Part shown: piece by piece, positions 50,345 to 59,730 of the stretch
Layout of the letters: every line of letters begins with the position of its first letter
How positions within the stretch are numbered: position 1 is the first letter of the stretch
Assembly: GCF_007786455.1 (NCBI RefSeq)
Contig: NZ_VNJK01000004.1
Coordinates: 62,001 to 126,000, forward strand
Direction of reading: 5' to 3'
Source: Paenibacillus agilis
GTDB taxonomy: Bacteria; Bacillota; Bacilli; Paenibacillales; Paenibacillaceae
Length of the DNA stretch: 64,000 bases
Notes under the pieces: generated by a model
Told to the model about the DNA's origin: nothing
The model's input: the letters and a program-made list of their open reading frames with translations, nothing else
Database searches by the model: none
Program-made: the position numbers and the translations under genes

Positions 50345-52087
50345 CTATGAGGGGGGATGCTGCTGATAGGCCATTTTCGGTGAATGCTTCCGATTGCTGT
50401 GCAAATAGCGAATCCCGTACACAACCGTTAAAGGGAACAGTATATAGGCAGCACCAATCAGGATATCTGTCCAATTTGTACCGAATAGGAATCCGATGGC
50501 CATCAACACCGTGTCAAACATTAAATGAGCCACTACGGCAGTCCAGAAGCCATGTTTCAGCATCATCCATACAAATAACATACCGATAATCATTAGCTCT
50601 ACTGGCCTAGAATAGAACGGGTAGATCGGATACATGACATGCCCAGCCGCCCAAACGAACGTTGGTATAAGGCTTGCGATCCACACATTGCGAATAAAAC
50701 GATGGAAGAGACCGATGGCGAACAACCTGAAAAATCCCTCTTCTGAAATAGCAGCAACCCATGCTAATAGCGGAAACCATACAGGTGCATAAAGATTAAG
50801 TGGTGAGCTAAGCGCTTCTGTAGACACCCATGTATTCAACCCTTTTTGCATAATACTAAAAATAAGGGTTTGTGCTCCTAGCAGTATTCCTGTCCAGCCA
50901 ATGCCTTTCCAAAATGCTTGGACGAGATGTTCGCCAAAGCTGTCATCGCTCCAGCCAGGCATAATGGCACTGAACTTCGTTTGCCGCCACATCCAGCGTC
51001 CGGCTATAAGAGAGAAGTAGAGGGCAAATCCAGCCTGTATAAGCGTAATAACTGCTTGGACAATAATAGCCGTTTGTAGATTTTTCTCTGGTAATATCTG
51101 ATGCTCGGATACCATAAAGTAGCCTTCAGTCATGTTCCACACATGAGCAATCGAAATGAAACAGGAAATGACAGTTAGCAAAATTAAAGTTCGTGATCGG
51201 AACACGATTTGTTTACGGTAAAGAATCGTCATAACGATGGAAGCTATGGAAAGCAGCAAGGACATTCCGACGTATACAAAGTTGTGAATGCGCTCTGCGC
51301 TTGCTTGTTGTTGTGCCATCAAGTTGCTGTAGGATGCTGGGATTTGCCAATTAGGCAGCATTTGTGTCAATGAACGACCGTCCCACTCCAGCTGAAGCTC
51401 CAGTCTGGCTTCACCGACAGCCGCACGCGGTACTTCATAATGAACAGAGCTTTCACCTTCTGAGCGGCCATCCTCTAATGCTAGCGGCACTCGCTTTACT
51501 TGTTCCGTTGACCAGCCGAATAGGCGCAATATATGATCAGACTGTTTCCATCGATCATTCGGTTCAGTTCGATTGTCTTGAGATGTTGTGCTGCCGTTGG
51601 ATTCCGTTTGAAAACCTACGACTTGCCCTGTTCTCATATGTATATCTACTTTTGTTAACCGTTCATAAGGGGAAGAAGATAGCAATGGTTGCTTGTCTGC
51701 GCTCTCGAGAACAAGCACACGATAAACGTCATAAGGGGCTTTTTTCTCCCAAGAACGATAGGTATTTTCTGTGCCGGAGTGGCTAATATAACCTGAAAGA
51801 TCATCATTTGTATCATAATAAGCTTCGATTCGTTTTGTCGTCGCTACTTTTTCAGGGGGGGCGATAGACGCAGCTATTTCAGGCTGGAGTAAAAAAGCTT
51901 CCGCTCGTTGTATTGCCTGCTGCTCTGTAATCATTTTTTCTGAGGCTGTATCATTTGCTACAAAATTGGGCCAAATGATCTGGAAAATTACAAAGCATAA
52001 GAAACCGAGTATGGATAACGCAATCCATATTGCTGATGGTTTACATGTCTTGGAAGTGTGATAATGGTTTGACGACGAGATGGACAA
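50345..52087 (-). CDS. CPBP intramembrane glutamic protease with large extracytoplasmic domain
   Basis: 580 residues from TTG 52087, with GGAGG 7 nt upstream. One N-terminal membrane segment (about 19-40) is followed by a soluble region of about 215 residues. This contains a PepSY-like pattern (TKVDIHMRTGQVVGFQ) and a second beta-rich stretch. About eight more membrane segments carry the CPBP/Abi motifs: EE in AAISEEGFFRLFAIG, the His in AAGHVMYP and HLMFD. CPBP proteases cleave CAAX-like or other membrane proteins; targets here are unknown. The long outer domain is unusual for the family and may be a sensor or ligand-binding part. Monocistronic. Confidence 0.83.
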   Translation of the reverse strand: MSISSSNHYHTSKTCKPSAIWIALSILGFLCFVIFQIIWPNFVANDTASEKMITEQQAIQRAEAFLLQPEIAASIAPPEKVATTKRIEAYYDTNDDLSGYISHSGTENTYRSWEKKAPYDVYRVLVLESADKQPLLSSSPYERLTKVDIHMRTGQVVGFQTESNGSTTSQDNRTEPNDRWKQSDHILRLFGWSTEQVKRVPLALEDGRSEGESSVHYEVPRAAVGEARLELQLEWDGRSLTQMLPNWQIPASYSNLMAQQQASAERIHNFVYVGMSLLLSIASIVMTILYRKQIVFRSRTLILLTVISCFISIAHVWNMTEGYFMVSEHQILPEKNLQTAIIVQAVITLIQAGFALYFSLIAGRWMWRQTKFSAIMPGWSDDSFGEHLVQAFWKGIGWTGILLGAQTLIFSIMQKGLNTWVSTEALSSPLNLYAPVWFPLLAWVAAISEEGFFRLFAIGLFHRFIRNVWIASLIPTFVWAAGHVMYPIYPFYSRPVELMIIGMLFVWMMLKHGFWTAVVAHLMFDTVLMAIGFLFGTNWTDILIGAAYILFPLTVVYGIRYLHSNRKHSPKMAYQQHPPS

Positions 52088-52349
52088 TTTCAGTCCTCCT
52101 TTATAACGACTATGTATTATGCTTGCAGTTACATATTGCGCAGCATGACTTACTTAGTTGGACGTCCTCGTTTCCAACCAGATTAGCCGATTAGAAATAG
52201 CTACGTCAAGCAAACGCGCGCGCGGATGAACCACGGAGAGAAAACAAGGATTTGTAAGCGCTTAATGATGGCGTTTTCCGCTGTTTTACTATGTTTTTGC
52301 ACGAATGGTGACTTTGTGCGAGAGACATGAAAGATATATAATCTCGTTA

Positions 52350-52510
52350 TGAGCGATATAGAGCCGAGTTTCATCATTGATGAAAGCGGGGGACCCGATT
52401 AGTAGGGGTGAATTTTGCGAAACGATTGTAATGGTCGCTATCGTGAATAGGGCAGCCTGGACGTGCCCGAATCCGTCAGCTAACCTCGTAGGCGAATGGC
52501 GTCAGGATTC
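52350..52510 (+). ncRNA. ydaO/yuaA-type c-di-AMP riboswitch
   Basis: Conserved blocks are readable: GAGCCGAGTTTCATC, AAGCGGGGGACCCGAT, GGGGTGAATTTTGCG, then AATAGGGCAGCC and CCGAATCCGTCAGCTAACCT ending in CGTAGGCG. This is the ydaO-class aptamer, which binds two c-di-AMP and turns off K+ importers. Followed by a terminator stem and then ktrB, the textbook context. The exact 5' edge is approximate. Confidence 0.92.
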
Positions 52511-52542
52511 CGCAAGCATTGGGGTATCCCGTGCTTTTTTTG
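52511..52542 (+). terminator. Riboswitch-controlled terminator before ktrB
   Basis: Stem AAGCA...GGG / CCC...TGCTT followed by seven T residues. The off-state of the c-di-AMP switch. Confidence 0.8.
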
Positions 52543-52573
52543 TGATGTTTTTTAACGTAAAGAGGTGATTCTC

Positions 52574-53932
52574 ATGAGAGATCCCAACAAAAAACGACGT
52601 TGGCGGTTAACGCCTCCGAGAGTGCTTGTATGCGGGTTTGCTTTTATTATTTTATTAGGTGCGCTCCTGCTTATGCTTCCGATATCGAATGCGGATGGTA
52701 AGTCCTTAAGCTTTATTGACGCGCTATTCACAGCGACTTCAGCCGCGTGTGTAACCGGTCTTGTCGTAGTGGATACAGGTACTCATTTTACGATGTTTGG
52801 CCAGATCGTTCTGTTGACGCTCATTCAATTAGGTGGTCTTGGCTTTATGACAATGGCGACGATGTTTGCCATCGCGTTTCGGAAAAAAATATCACTGCGT
52901 GAGCGGCTTATTCTTCAAGAAGCGATGAATCAGGGCACCATGGAAGGGATTGTCCGATTAATTCGCAAAGTTATAGGATATGCACTCGTCATAGAAGGTG
53001 CAGCCGCGTTATTGTTCTTTGTACGTTTTTCTTATGACATGCCAATTGGACAAGCTGTTTATTATGGTATTTTCCATGCAATTTCCTTATTTAACAATGC
53101 GGGCTTCGATTTGTTCGGGCCGATTACTGGACCGTTTTCGAGCTTAACCAGTTATGTAGGTGACCCGATCGTTAACTTGGTAGCGATGTTCTTAATCATA
53201 TCCGGGGGTATCGGATTTATCGTACTATCTGAATTGTATGATTATCGACGTACACGTAGACTGTCTTTGCACAGTAAAGTCGTGTTGTCGACGACAGGCT
53301 TCCTGATCGTAGTTGGTGCTGTCGTCATCTTTATTTTTGAGTTTACGAATACGAAGACGATGGCCAATATGCCTTTGATGGATAAAATTTGGGCGTCCTT
53401 CTTCCAGTCGGTTTCACCGCGTACAGCAGGGGCGAACAGCTTAAATATCCCTGATATGCGACAAGCATCTCAGTTCTTTATCGTCATCCTGATGTTTATC
53501 GGTGCATCTCCAGGTTCCACCGGGGGCGGTATTAAGACGACGACCTTCTCGATTCTAATAGGTGCTGTGCTGGCTATGACTCGCGGCAAAGAAGATATCG
53601 TAATGTTCAAATACCGTCTTGCTAAAGATCGTATATTCAAAGCGGTTACGTTAACTTTGCTTGCACTTGGACTTGTATTATCCGTATCGATGATTCTGTC
53701 GACGACAGAAGATCAGGAGTTTCTCGCGATATTATTTGAAGCGACGTCTGCTTTCGGTACAGTAGGCTTGTCTATGGGCGTTACACCAGAGCTGTCTGCG
53801 TTCGGTAAGGTGCTCATCAGTCTGACGATGTTTGCAGGGAGATTAGGGCCGCTCACGTTGGCGTATGCTCTAGGGCCGAAGTCGGAACGTGAATTGTACC
53901 GACATCCGGAAGGTAAAATAACGATAGGCTAA
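52574..53932 (+). CDS. ktrB: Ktr/Trk-type K+ transporter membrane subunit KtrB
   Basis: About 452 residues from ATG 52574, with GAGGTG 7 nt upstream (the frame opens 9 nt earlier). Eight helices in four M1-P-M2 repeats; the selectivity glycines lie in TSAACVTGLVVVDTG, FNNAGFDLFG, SVSPRTAGANS and TSAFGTVGLSMG, and SPGSTGGGIKTTT forms the gating loop. Imports K+ driven by Na+, gated by the KtrA ring. Controlled by the c-di-AMP riboswitch. ktrA follows 120 nt later on the same strand. Confidence 0.93.
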   Translation: MRDPNKKRRWRLTPPRVLVCGFAFIILLGALLLMLPISNADGKSLSFIDALFTATSAACVTGLVVVDTGTHFTMFGQIVLLTLIQLGGLGFMTMATMFAIAFRKKISLRERLILQEAMNQGTMEGIVRLIRKVIGYALVIEGAAALLFFVRFSYDMPIGQAVYYGIFHAISLFNNAGFDLFGPITGPFSSLTSYVGDPIVNLVAMFLIISGGIGFIVLSELYDYRRTRRLSLHSKVVLSTTGFLIVVGAVVIFIFEFTNTKTMANMPLMDKIWASFFQSVSPRTAGANSLNIPDMRQASQFFIVILMFIGASPGSTGGGIKTTTFSILIGAVLAMTRGKEDIVMFKYRLAKDRIFKAVTLTLLALGLVLSVSMILSTTEDQEFLAILFEATSAFGTVGLSMGVTPELSAFGKVLISLTMFAGRLGPLTLAYALGPKSERELYRHPEGKITIG

Positions 53933-54052
53933 TGAAGAAATGGGTTAACGTATTTAATACGACCAATATAGATGTTTAGGATTGTTTACAACTTAGAACA
54001 GACTTAGAAAAGATTAAAGCAAGCTTTAATGGATGAGGAGAAATTATACACT

Positions 54053-54718
54053 ATGGAAGTTCAACAATTTGCTGTTATCGGAATGGGACGCTTCGGCTCC
54101 AGTTTGGCTCGTGAGTTAATGGAGCTTGGTCATCAAGTGCTCGGTATTGATAAAAGTGAAGAGGCAATCGAAGAAATCGTTGATGATATTACCCATGCGG
54201 TTGTTGCTGATGCAACGGATGAAGAAGTACTTCGCTCACTCGGAATTCGCAACTTCGACTGCGTTATTATCGGCATAGGTGATAACATTCAGACAAGCAT
54301 TTTGGTAAGTATTCAAGTAAAAGAACTGGGTGTGAAGAAGGTTGTCTGCAAGGCGCTGTCTGAGCTTCACGGCAGGGTGCTTGAGCGGCTAGGTGTGGAT
54401 CGTATTGTTTATCCAGAGCGGGACATGGGTATTCGGATGGCGCACCATCTGGTTTCACCAAACTTGGTTGATTATATAGAGTTGTCCAAAGATTACACAA
54501 TAGCAGAATTGAGTGTACCCCAATGCTTGGACGGTGTTAGTCTAAAGGCACTCGATTCTCGAGGACGTTTCGGCTGCAGTATTGTTGCTTTGAACAAGCC
54601 AAACGGTGACGTTATCATCGCTCCGACAGCAGATGATGTACTGGCTGCTAATGATGTAATGGTTATGATTGGTAAAAATAGGCAAATTGAAGAATTTGAA
54701 GAAGATATGATGTATTAA
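54053..54718 (+). CDS. ktrA: K+ transport regulator KtrA (RCK domain)
   Basis: 222 residues from ATG 54053, the same length as B. subtilis KtrA. An upstream ATG (54029) lacks any ribosome site. RCK_N Rossmann fold with FAVIGMGRFGSSLARELM, GIDKSEEAIEEI and AVVADATDEEVLRSLG. The RCK_C domain (about 140-222) binds c-di-AMP in this family. The protein forms an octameric ring that opens KtrB on binding ATP. So c-di-AMP acts both at the RNA (riboswitch) and at the protein. Confidence 0.95.
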   Translation: MEVQQFAVIGMGRFGSSLARELMELGHQVLGIDKSEEAIEEIVDDITHAVVADATDEEVLRSLGIRNFDCVIIGIGDNIQTSILVSIQVKELGVKKVVCKALSELHGRVLERLGVDRIVYPERDMGIRMAHHLVSPNLVDYIELSKDYTIAELSVPQCLDGVSLKALDSRGRFGCSIVALNKPNGDVIIAPTADDVLAANDVMVMIGKNRQIEEFEEDMMY

Positions 54719-54758
54719 TATTATCGTTTACGAAGGTGCACGTGTATTATATGAGACG

Positions 54759-54796
54759 AGAACCGCTTCTTAAATAAGGAAGCGGTTCTTTTTTAT
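54759..54796 (+). terminator. Terminator of ktrBA
   Basis: Perfect 11-bp arms (AGAACCGCTTC / GAAGCGGTTCT), 9-nt loop, six or more T residues. Confidence 0.92.
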
Positions 54797-54826
54797 TGAG
54801 AAGTAGCGAAAGGGAAATCGTATCGT

Positions 54827-55744
54827 TCAAGAAGAAGCTAAATCGTCCATATTCCATGATTCGGAGCGGTGGGCTGCCTCCGACATAAAGAGGCGAAGTG
54901 CTTCACCTAGCGGCGCTTGCTCTGCGTAAACAAGTGAGGTTACTCGCTCTGTATGTTTCAGCTCCTCCATATCGACAGCAATCAAGTTGTTGTCCTCCAG
55001 CGATGCCCTGCGCAAATAGGATTTGGGCAGCAAAGCAACAGCTTGTGTTGTAGACAGTAATCGAATAATTGCTTCAAATGAGTCGATCTCCATACGAATG
55101 TCTGGCATAATACGATGTTTGCGGAATAGGTCATCAATCAACTTGCGGTACCAAGTTCCATGGGAGAATAGAACCATCGGGAGTGCATTTAGGTGGGTCA
55201 TTTTCCATTGTTCCAGTGGAGCCATATCATGTGTGCGCGGGACGACAAGCATCAGATGGTCAGACAACAATGGTATAGATACGAGTCCTTGTTCCTTAAT
55301 GGCATCCGCAACTAAGCCGAAGTCTACTTGCTTCTCTCTTACATACGAAATAATTTCATGCGTCTTGCCGGTGACAGCTTTTAATTGGGCATCGGGACAT
55401 TGCTGCATAAACACCTCGACGAATAAAGGCAGCGTCGTCTGAAGTGTCGTGAGGCTCGCTCCGATTGTTACGGTGGATAGTCCTTCTGATTTATAAGCAG
55501 CAATCGACTTCAAAAAGTTTAGTTGTCTGCTGCGGATGTCGAGTGCAAATTCATAGGTCATTTGACCGACCTTTGTCAGCTCTAGTCGCTTGCCTTGTCG
55601 ATTGAAGAGCTGTACATCTAGTTCTTGCTCCAATCTCCCGATTTGGCGAGAAAGGGCAGGCTGTGAAATATTGAGCCGTTTAGCTGCTTGGTTCAAGCTG
55701 GTGTGGTCTACGACTGTGGCAAATGTCTCTAGCAAATCTAACAT
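54827..55744 (-). CDS. LysR family transcriptional regulator
   Basis: 305 residues. The N-terminal winged HTH (about 1-60) contains TSLNQAAKRLNISQPALSRQ. The C-terminal periplasmic-binding-like effector domain is about 90-295. LysR proteins are tetramers that act on divergent promoters. It points away from sdhCAB across a 345-nt gap, so sdhCAB is the natural candidate target. The effector is unknown. AGGAGG lies 9 nt before the ATG. CitR/CcpC-like roles in central metabolism are possible, but not shown. Confidence 0.9.
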   Translation of the reverse strand: MLDLLETFATVVDHTSLNQAAKRLNISQPALSRQIGRLEQELDVQLFNRQGKRLELTKVGQMTYEFALDIRSRQLNFLKSIAAYKSEGLSTVTIGASLTTLQTTLPLFVEVFMQQCPDAQLKAVTGKTHEIISYVREKQVDFGLVADAIKEQGLVSIPLLSDHLMLVVPRTHDMAPLEQWKMTHLNALPMVLFSHGTWYRKLIDDLFRKHRIMPDIRMEIDSFEAIIRLLSTTQAVALLPKSYLRRASLEDNNLIAVDMEELKHTERVTSLVYAEQAPLGEALRLFMSEAAHRSESWNMDDLASS

Positions 55745-55925
55745 GGAACGTTTCCTCCTGTGATCAATGATCTTGTTTCTATATTTGAAAAAACAGTAGG
55801 ATTCCTTCTTTAGTCATACCCTTATGCATATAGGTTATTAAAATTATAAAAACATTGCAATTCCATTATAAGAGTAGAAGGAGTATGATGGAAGTGTCAC
55901 AAGTTGTTCACAAGTATAAAAAAGC

Positions 55926-55939
55926 CGTAAGCGCTTGCA
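55926..55939 (+). promoter_or_regulatory. Candidate cre-like site before sdhC
   Basis: CGTAAGCGCTTGCA matches the CcpA consensus at 12 of 14 positions, 150 nt before sdhC in the LysR/sdh intergenic region. Confidence 0.3.
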
Positions 55940-56088
55940 GAAAAGCAGTCTATTTGTCGAATTAGCGGGTAATAAGGAGTATGGATGGTTGTGACAAATT
56001 ATTGACGCTTTCGACAACGACTAGTAAAATGAGGATGCCAATCTACCAAAAACTACATGCACGCAACGGAAAGGGGAAACGACAGAGA

Positions 56089-56763
56089 ATGAAACGAGGT
56101 TATTTTTACTCTCGAAAGTTACACTCGTTACTAGGAGTTATACCATTGGGCTTCTTTATGATTACGCACATGGTCTCTAACTTCTCTGCATTCGAAGGCG
56201 GGCTTGATTCTTTTCAGGACAAAGTAGCACTTATTAACGGATTGCCGTTAGTGCTTGTCTTAGAAATATTCGGAATCTGGCTGCCACTCTTATACCATGG
56301 GGTGTACGGATTGTACATTGCTTATACAGCACGCAACAACGTAGGCAATTTCAATTACGGCCGTAACTTTGCATTTTTAATGCAGCGTATAACCGGAGTT
56401 ATTACATTTATCTTCGTAACTTGGCATGTTTATGAAACGCGTGTTCAAATTGCACTTGGCAACTTGCGTTCTGAAGACCTAGGAACTCATATGAACAGTA
56501 TTTTTGCGAATCCGTTCATGTTGGCGTTCTATGTTGTCGGTGCTGTTGCAGCGTCGTATCACTTCGCGAACGGTTTGTGGGCATTTTTTGTAAGCTGGGG
56601 TATCACTGTAGGTCCTCGCTCGCAAAAAGTATTCTCCAAAATTTGCATGGGCTTGTTTGTAATTATGTCTGTGTTGTTCGTGTTGGCGATCGTCGGCATG
56701 CGTCAAGAAGAGTTCGAAGCGGCAAGCGCGTTCCTCGCGTCTGCTAAATCGGTTATTGGTTAA
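56089..56763 (+). CDS. sdhC: Succinate dehydrogenase cytochrome b558 subunit
   Basis: 224 residues from ATG 56089, with AAAGGGGA about 11 nt upstream; the frame is open further but no ribosome site is seen. Five membrane helices with heme-ligand-type histidines H12 and H27 and those in YHGVYG, TWHVYET and SYHFANG, as in the di-heme B. subtilis SdhC. It anchors SdhAB to the membrane and passes electrons to menaquinone. First gene of sdhCAB; sdhA follows 17 nt later. Confidence 0.94.
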   Translation: MKRGYFYSRKLHSLLGVIPLGFFMITHMVSNFSAFEGGLDSFQDKVALINGLPLVLVLEIFGIWLPLLYHGVYGLYIAYTARNNVGNFNYGRNFAFLMQRITGVITFIFVTWHVYETRVQIALGNLRSEDLGTHMNSIFANPFMLAFYVVGAVAASYHFANGLWAFFVSWGITVGPRSQKVFSKICMGLFVIMSVLFVLAIVGMRQEEFEAASAFLASAKSVIG

Positions 56764-56780
56764 GGGAGGAGCAACTCGCG

Positions 56781-58538
56781 ATGGCTAAACAGAATATTAT
56801 CGTCGTAGGCGGCGGTCTAGCTGGCTTGATGGCGACCGTTAAAGCAGCAGAGGCAGGCGTGCATGTTGATCTGTTCTCTTTGGTACCTGTTAAACGTTCT
56901 CACTCTGTGTGTGCGCAAGGCGGCATTAACGGAGCTGTAAATACAAAAGGTGAAGGCGACTCCCCTTGGGAGCACTTCGATGATTCAATATACGGCGGAG
57001 ATTTTCTAGCGAATCAACCGCCAGTTAAAGCAATGTGTGATGCGGCACCAGGTATTATTCACTTGATGGACCGTATGGGCGTTATGTTTAACCGTACGCC
57101 TGAAGGTTTGCTTGATTTCCGTCGTTTCGGTGGTACGAAGCACCATCGTACGGCATTTGCAGGCGCAACAACGGGACAACAGCTGTTGTATGCTTTGGAT
57201 GAGCAAGCTCGTCGTTGGGAAGCTGCAGGACTCGTATCTAAGTACGAGCATCATGAGTTCTTATCGGCTGTTATTGATGATGATGGCGTATGTCGTGGTA
57301 TTTCCGTGCAAGATTTGCACACGATGGAGACACTTACATTCAGAGCAGATGCAGTTATTCTTGCTACAGGTGGTCCTGGTATCATCTTCGGTAAGACGAC
57401 GAACTCTGTTATTAACACGGGAACAGCAGCAGCTGCTGTATACCAACAAGGCGTTAAGTACGCAAATGGTGAGTTTATTCAAATTCACCCAACGGCAATT
57501 CCAGGAGACGATAAGCTTCGTCTTATGTCTGAGTCTGCTCGTGGTGAAGGCGGTCGTATTTGGACATATAAAGACGGTAAGCCTTGGTACTTCCTTGAAG
57601 AGAAGTATCCAGCATACGGAAACCTTGTTCCGCGCGATATCGCGACTCGTGAAATTTTCCATGTGTGCGTTGATATGAAGCTTGGCATCAACGGCGAGAA
57701 CATGGTCTATTTGGACTTGTCCCATAAAGATCCAAAAGAGTTGGATGTTAAGCTCGGCGGTATTATTGAAATTTACGAGAAATTCATGGGTGATGACCCT
57801 CGTAAAATTCCGATGAAAATCTTCCCTGGCGTTCACTACTCTATGGGTGGTATGTGGGTAGATTACAACCAAATGACGAACATTCCAGGTTTGTTCGCTG
57901 CTGGTGAGTGTGAGTACCAGTATCACGGTGCTAACCGACTTGGTGCGAACTCCTTGTTGTCCGCAATCTACGGTGGTATGGTTGCAGGACCTAAGGCAGT
58001 TGAATATGTACGCGGCTTGTCTAAGTCTGCGGAAGACATTTCTTCTACCGTATTTGATCGTGAGAAGAATAAGCAATCCGACAAATACGAGAAGCTGCTT
58101 AAAATGGACGGCAAAGAAAATGCGTATGTACTTCACAAAGAGCTTGGCGAATGGATGACGAACAATATGACGGTTGTTCGTTATAACGATAAATTGCAAG
58201 AAACGATTAACAAGATCAAAGAGCTGAAGAGCCGCTATGCTAATATCAACATTCATGATACGGCTCGTTGGAACAATCCGGGCGTGGCGTTTACTCGTCA
58301 GTTGTGGAACATGCTTGAGCTTGGAGAAGCGATGACGCTGAGTGCTTTGCTTCGCGATGAAAGCCGTGGCGCTCACTACAAGCCAGACTTCCCAGAGCGT
58401 GATGATGAGCGATTCCTCAAAACTTCCATTGCTTCATGGGCAGCAGATGGTCCTGTCATTAGCTATGAAGAAGTAGATACATCCTTGTTGAAGCCGCGTA
58501 AACGTGACTATTCGACGGACAAGAAGAAAGGGGAATAA
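56781..58538 (+). CDS. sdhA: Succinate dehydrogenase flavoprotein subunit
   Basis: 585 residues. FAD loop VVGGGLAGLMATVKAAEAG; covalent FAD attachment His41 in KRSHSVCAQGG; the HPTA loop (FIQIHPTAIPG) and RGEGGRIW form the dicarboxylate site; YHGANRLGANSLL contacts FAD. Oxidises succinate to fumarate in the citric-acid cycle. GGGAGGAG precedes the ATG. Second gene of the sdhCAB operon, 2 nt before sdhB. Confidence 0.97.
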   Translation: MAKQNIIVVGGGLAGLMATVKAAEAGVHVDLFSLVPVKRSHSVCAQGGINGAVNTKGEGDSPWEHFDDSIYGGDFLANQPPVKAMCDAAPGIIHLMDRMGVMFNRTPEGLLDFRRFGGTKHHRTAFAGATTGQQLLYALDEQARRWEAAGLVSKYEHHEFLSAVIDDDGVCRGISVQDLHTMETLTFRADAVILATGGPGIIFGKTTNSVINTGTAAAAVYQQGVKYANGEFIQIHPTAIPGDDKLRLMSESARGEGGRIWTYKDGKPWYFLEEKYPAYGNLVPRDIATREIFHVCVDMKLGINGENMVYLDLSHKDPKELDVKLGGIIEIYEKFMGDDPRKIPMKIFPGVHYSMGGMWVDYNQMTNIPGLFAAGECEYQYHGANRLGANSLLSAIYGGMVAGPKAVEYVRGLSKSAEDISSTVFDREKNKQSDKYEKLLKMDGKENAYVLHKELGEWMTNNMTVVRYNDKLQETINKIKELKSRYANINIHDTARWNNPGVAFTRQLWNMLELGEAMTLSALLRDESRGAHYKPDFPERDDERFLKTSIASWAADGPVISYEEVDTSLLKPRKRDYSTDKKKGE

Positions 58539-58540
58539 CG

Positions 58541-59305
58541 ATGGCGGAATCGATGACAGCTACAAAAAAAGTTAAGTTTGTTGTGACGCGCCAAGATGCT
58601 CCGGAAGCAAAGCCATATACGGAAGAGTTCGAAATTCCTTACCGTCCGAATATGAACGTCATTAGCGCGCTGATGGAAATTCAAAGAAACCCTGTTGATC
58701 ATACAGGCAAAGGAACTGCTCCTGTCTGTTGGGAATCGAACTGTTTGGAAGAAGTGTGCGGTGCTTGCTCGATGGTCATTAACGGCAAGCCTCGCCAAGC
58801 GTGTACAGCGCTTGTTGATAAGCTAGAGCAGCCAATTAGACTTGAGCCTATGCGAACGTTCCCTGTTGTTCGTGACTTGGTTATTGATCGCAAGCGTATG
58901 TTCAACTCTTTGAAGAAAGTCAAAGCTTGGATTCCGATCGATGGAACATACGACCTTGGACCAGGTCCGCGTATGGCTGAGCCGAAGCGTCAATGGGCAT
59001 ATGAATTGTCTAAATGTATGACATGCGGTGTCTGCTTGGAAGCTTGTCCGAACGTAAATGACAAGACGAGCTTTATTGGCCCAGCTCCAATCTCTCAGGT
59101 TCGTTTGTTCAATGCTCATCCAACAGGTGAAATGAACAAAGATGAGCGCTTAGAGACATTGTTGGATGATGGTGGTATTGAGGGCTGTGGTAACTCACAG
59201 AACTGTGTACGTGCATGTCCGAAGGGTATTCCACTTACAACATCTATTGCAGAAATGAACCGAGATACAACTAAACTTATGTTTAAGAACTGGTTCAAAG
59301 TATAA
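58541..59305 (+). CDS. sdhB: Succinate dehydrogenase iron-sulfur subunit
   Basis: 254 residues. [2Fe-2S] ligands C68, C73, C76, C88 in the ferredoxin domain. The C-terminal helical domain has C159, C162, C165 and C169 in KCMTCGVCLEACP, and C216, C222 and C226, providing the [4Fe-4S] and [3Fe-4S] clusters. Carries electrons from the flavin in SdhA to heme and menaquinone in SdhC. AAAGGGGA precedes the ATG. Terminal gene of the operon. Confidence 0.97.
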   Translation: MAESMTATKKVKFVVTRQDAPEAKPYTEEFEIPYRPNMNVISALMEIQRNPVDHTGKGTAPVCWESNCLEEVCGACSMVINGKPRQACTALVDKLEQPIRLEPMRTFPVVRDLVIDRKRMFNSLKKVKAWIPIDGTYDLGPGPRMAEPKRQWAYELSKCMTCGVCLEACPNVNDKTSFIGPAPISQVRLFNAHPTGEMNKDERLETLLDDGGIEGCGNSQNCVRACPKGIPLTTSIAEMNRDTTKLMFKNWFKV

Positions 59306-59317
59306 TCATACAACGAG

Positions 59318-59366
59318 CACTCCCTTGCGACTTAACATTTTTATTACGCAAGGGAGTGTGTTTTTT
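59318..59366 (+). terminator. Terminator of sdhCAB
   Basis: Perfect 12-bp arms (CACTCCCTTGCG / CGCAAGGGAGTG), 17-nt loop, then TGTTTTTTA. Confidence 0.92.
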
Positions 59367-59368
59367 AT

Positions 59369-59730
59369 ACGAATGTGACGATTGGTAGCAGGAATATTAG
59401 ATATTTTGTCAAATATATTGAAGGAAGCAAAAAATGTAATAAAGCGTTTACAAAATTTTCTCGAGATCGTAACTTTTTACCTCACAGTGAGTAATACATT
59501 GTATACTACACATGAAAAGACATCCTCGTCTAAAAGTAAAAGCGTGCTAACTTTATCCAGATAAAGAAAAAAATGTGGCTTTTGGAGTTAACGATTAGAA
59601 CGTTCCTACCGATATACAAATTATTCCGTGCAAAGATGACAGTGCTTACTAGTGTAAGGAAAGACATACAAATGAATCGGTACGCGCTCTTAATTGGGAT
59701 TTGAGTTTGAATAACGGGGGGGCATCATTC
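59369..59730. other. Intergenic stretch before the 126-aa gene
   Basis: No gene is supported. A small perfect dyad CTCACAGTGAG (59481) lies just before an A+T-rich TTGTATACT element (near 59500), which may be an operator and promoter. A cre-like AAAGCGTTTACA lies near 59445. Confidence 0.35.

Noticed and set aside
57261-58376. 371-codon minus-strand frame opposite sdhA
   Set aside because: SdhA is unmistakable on the plus strand; the opposite frame is His/Asn/Thr-rich with no family features.
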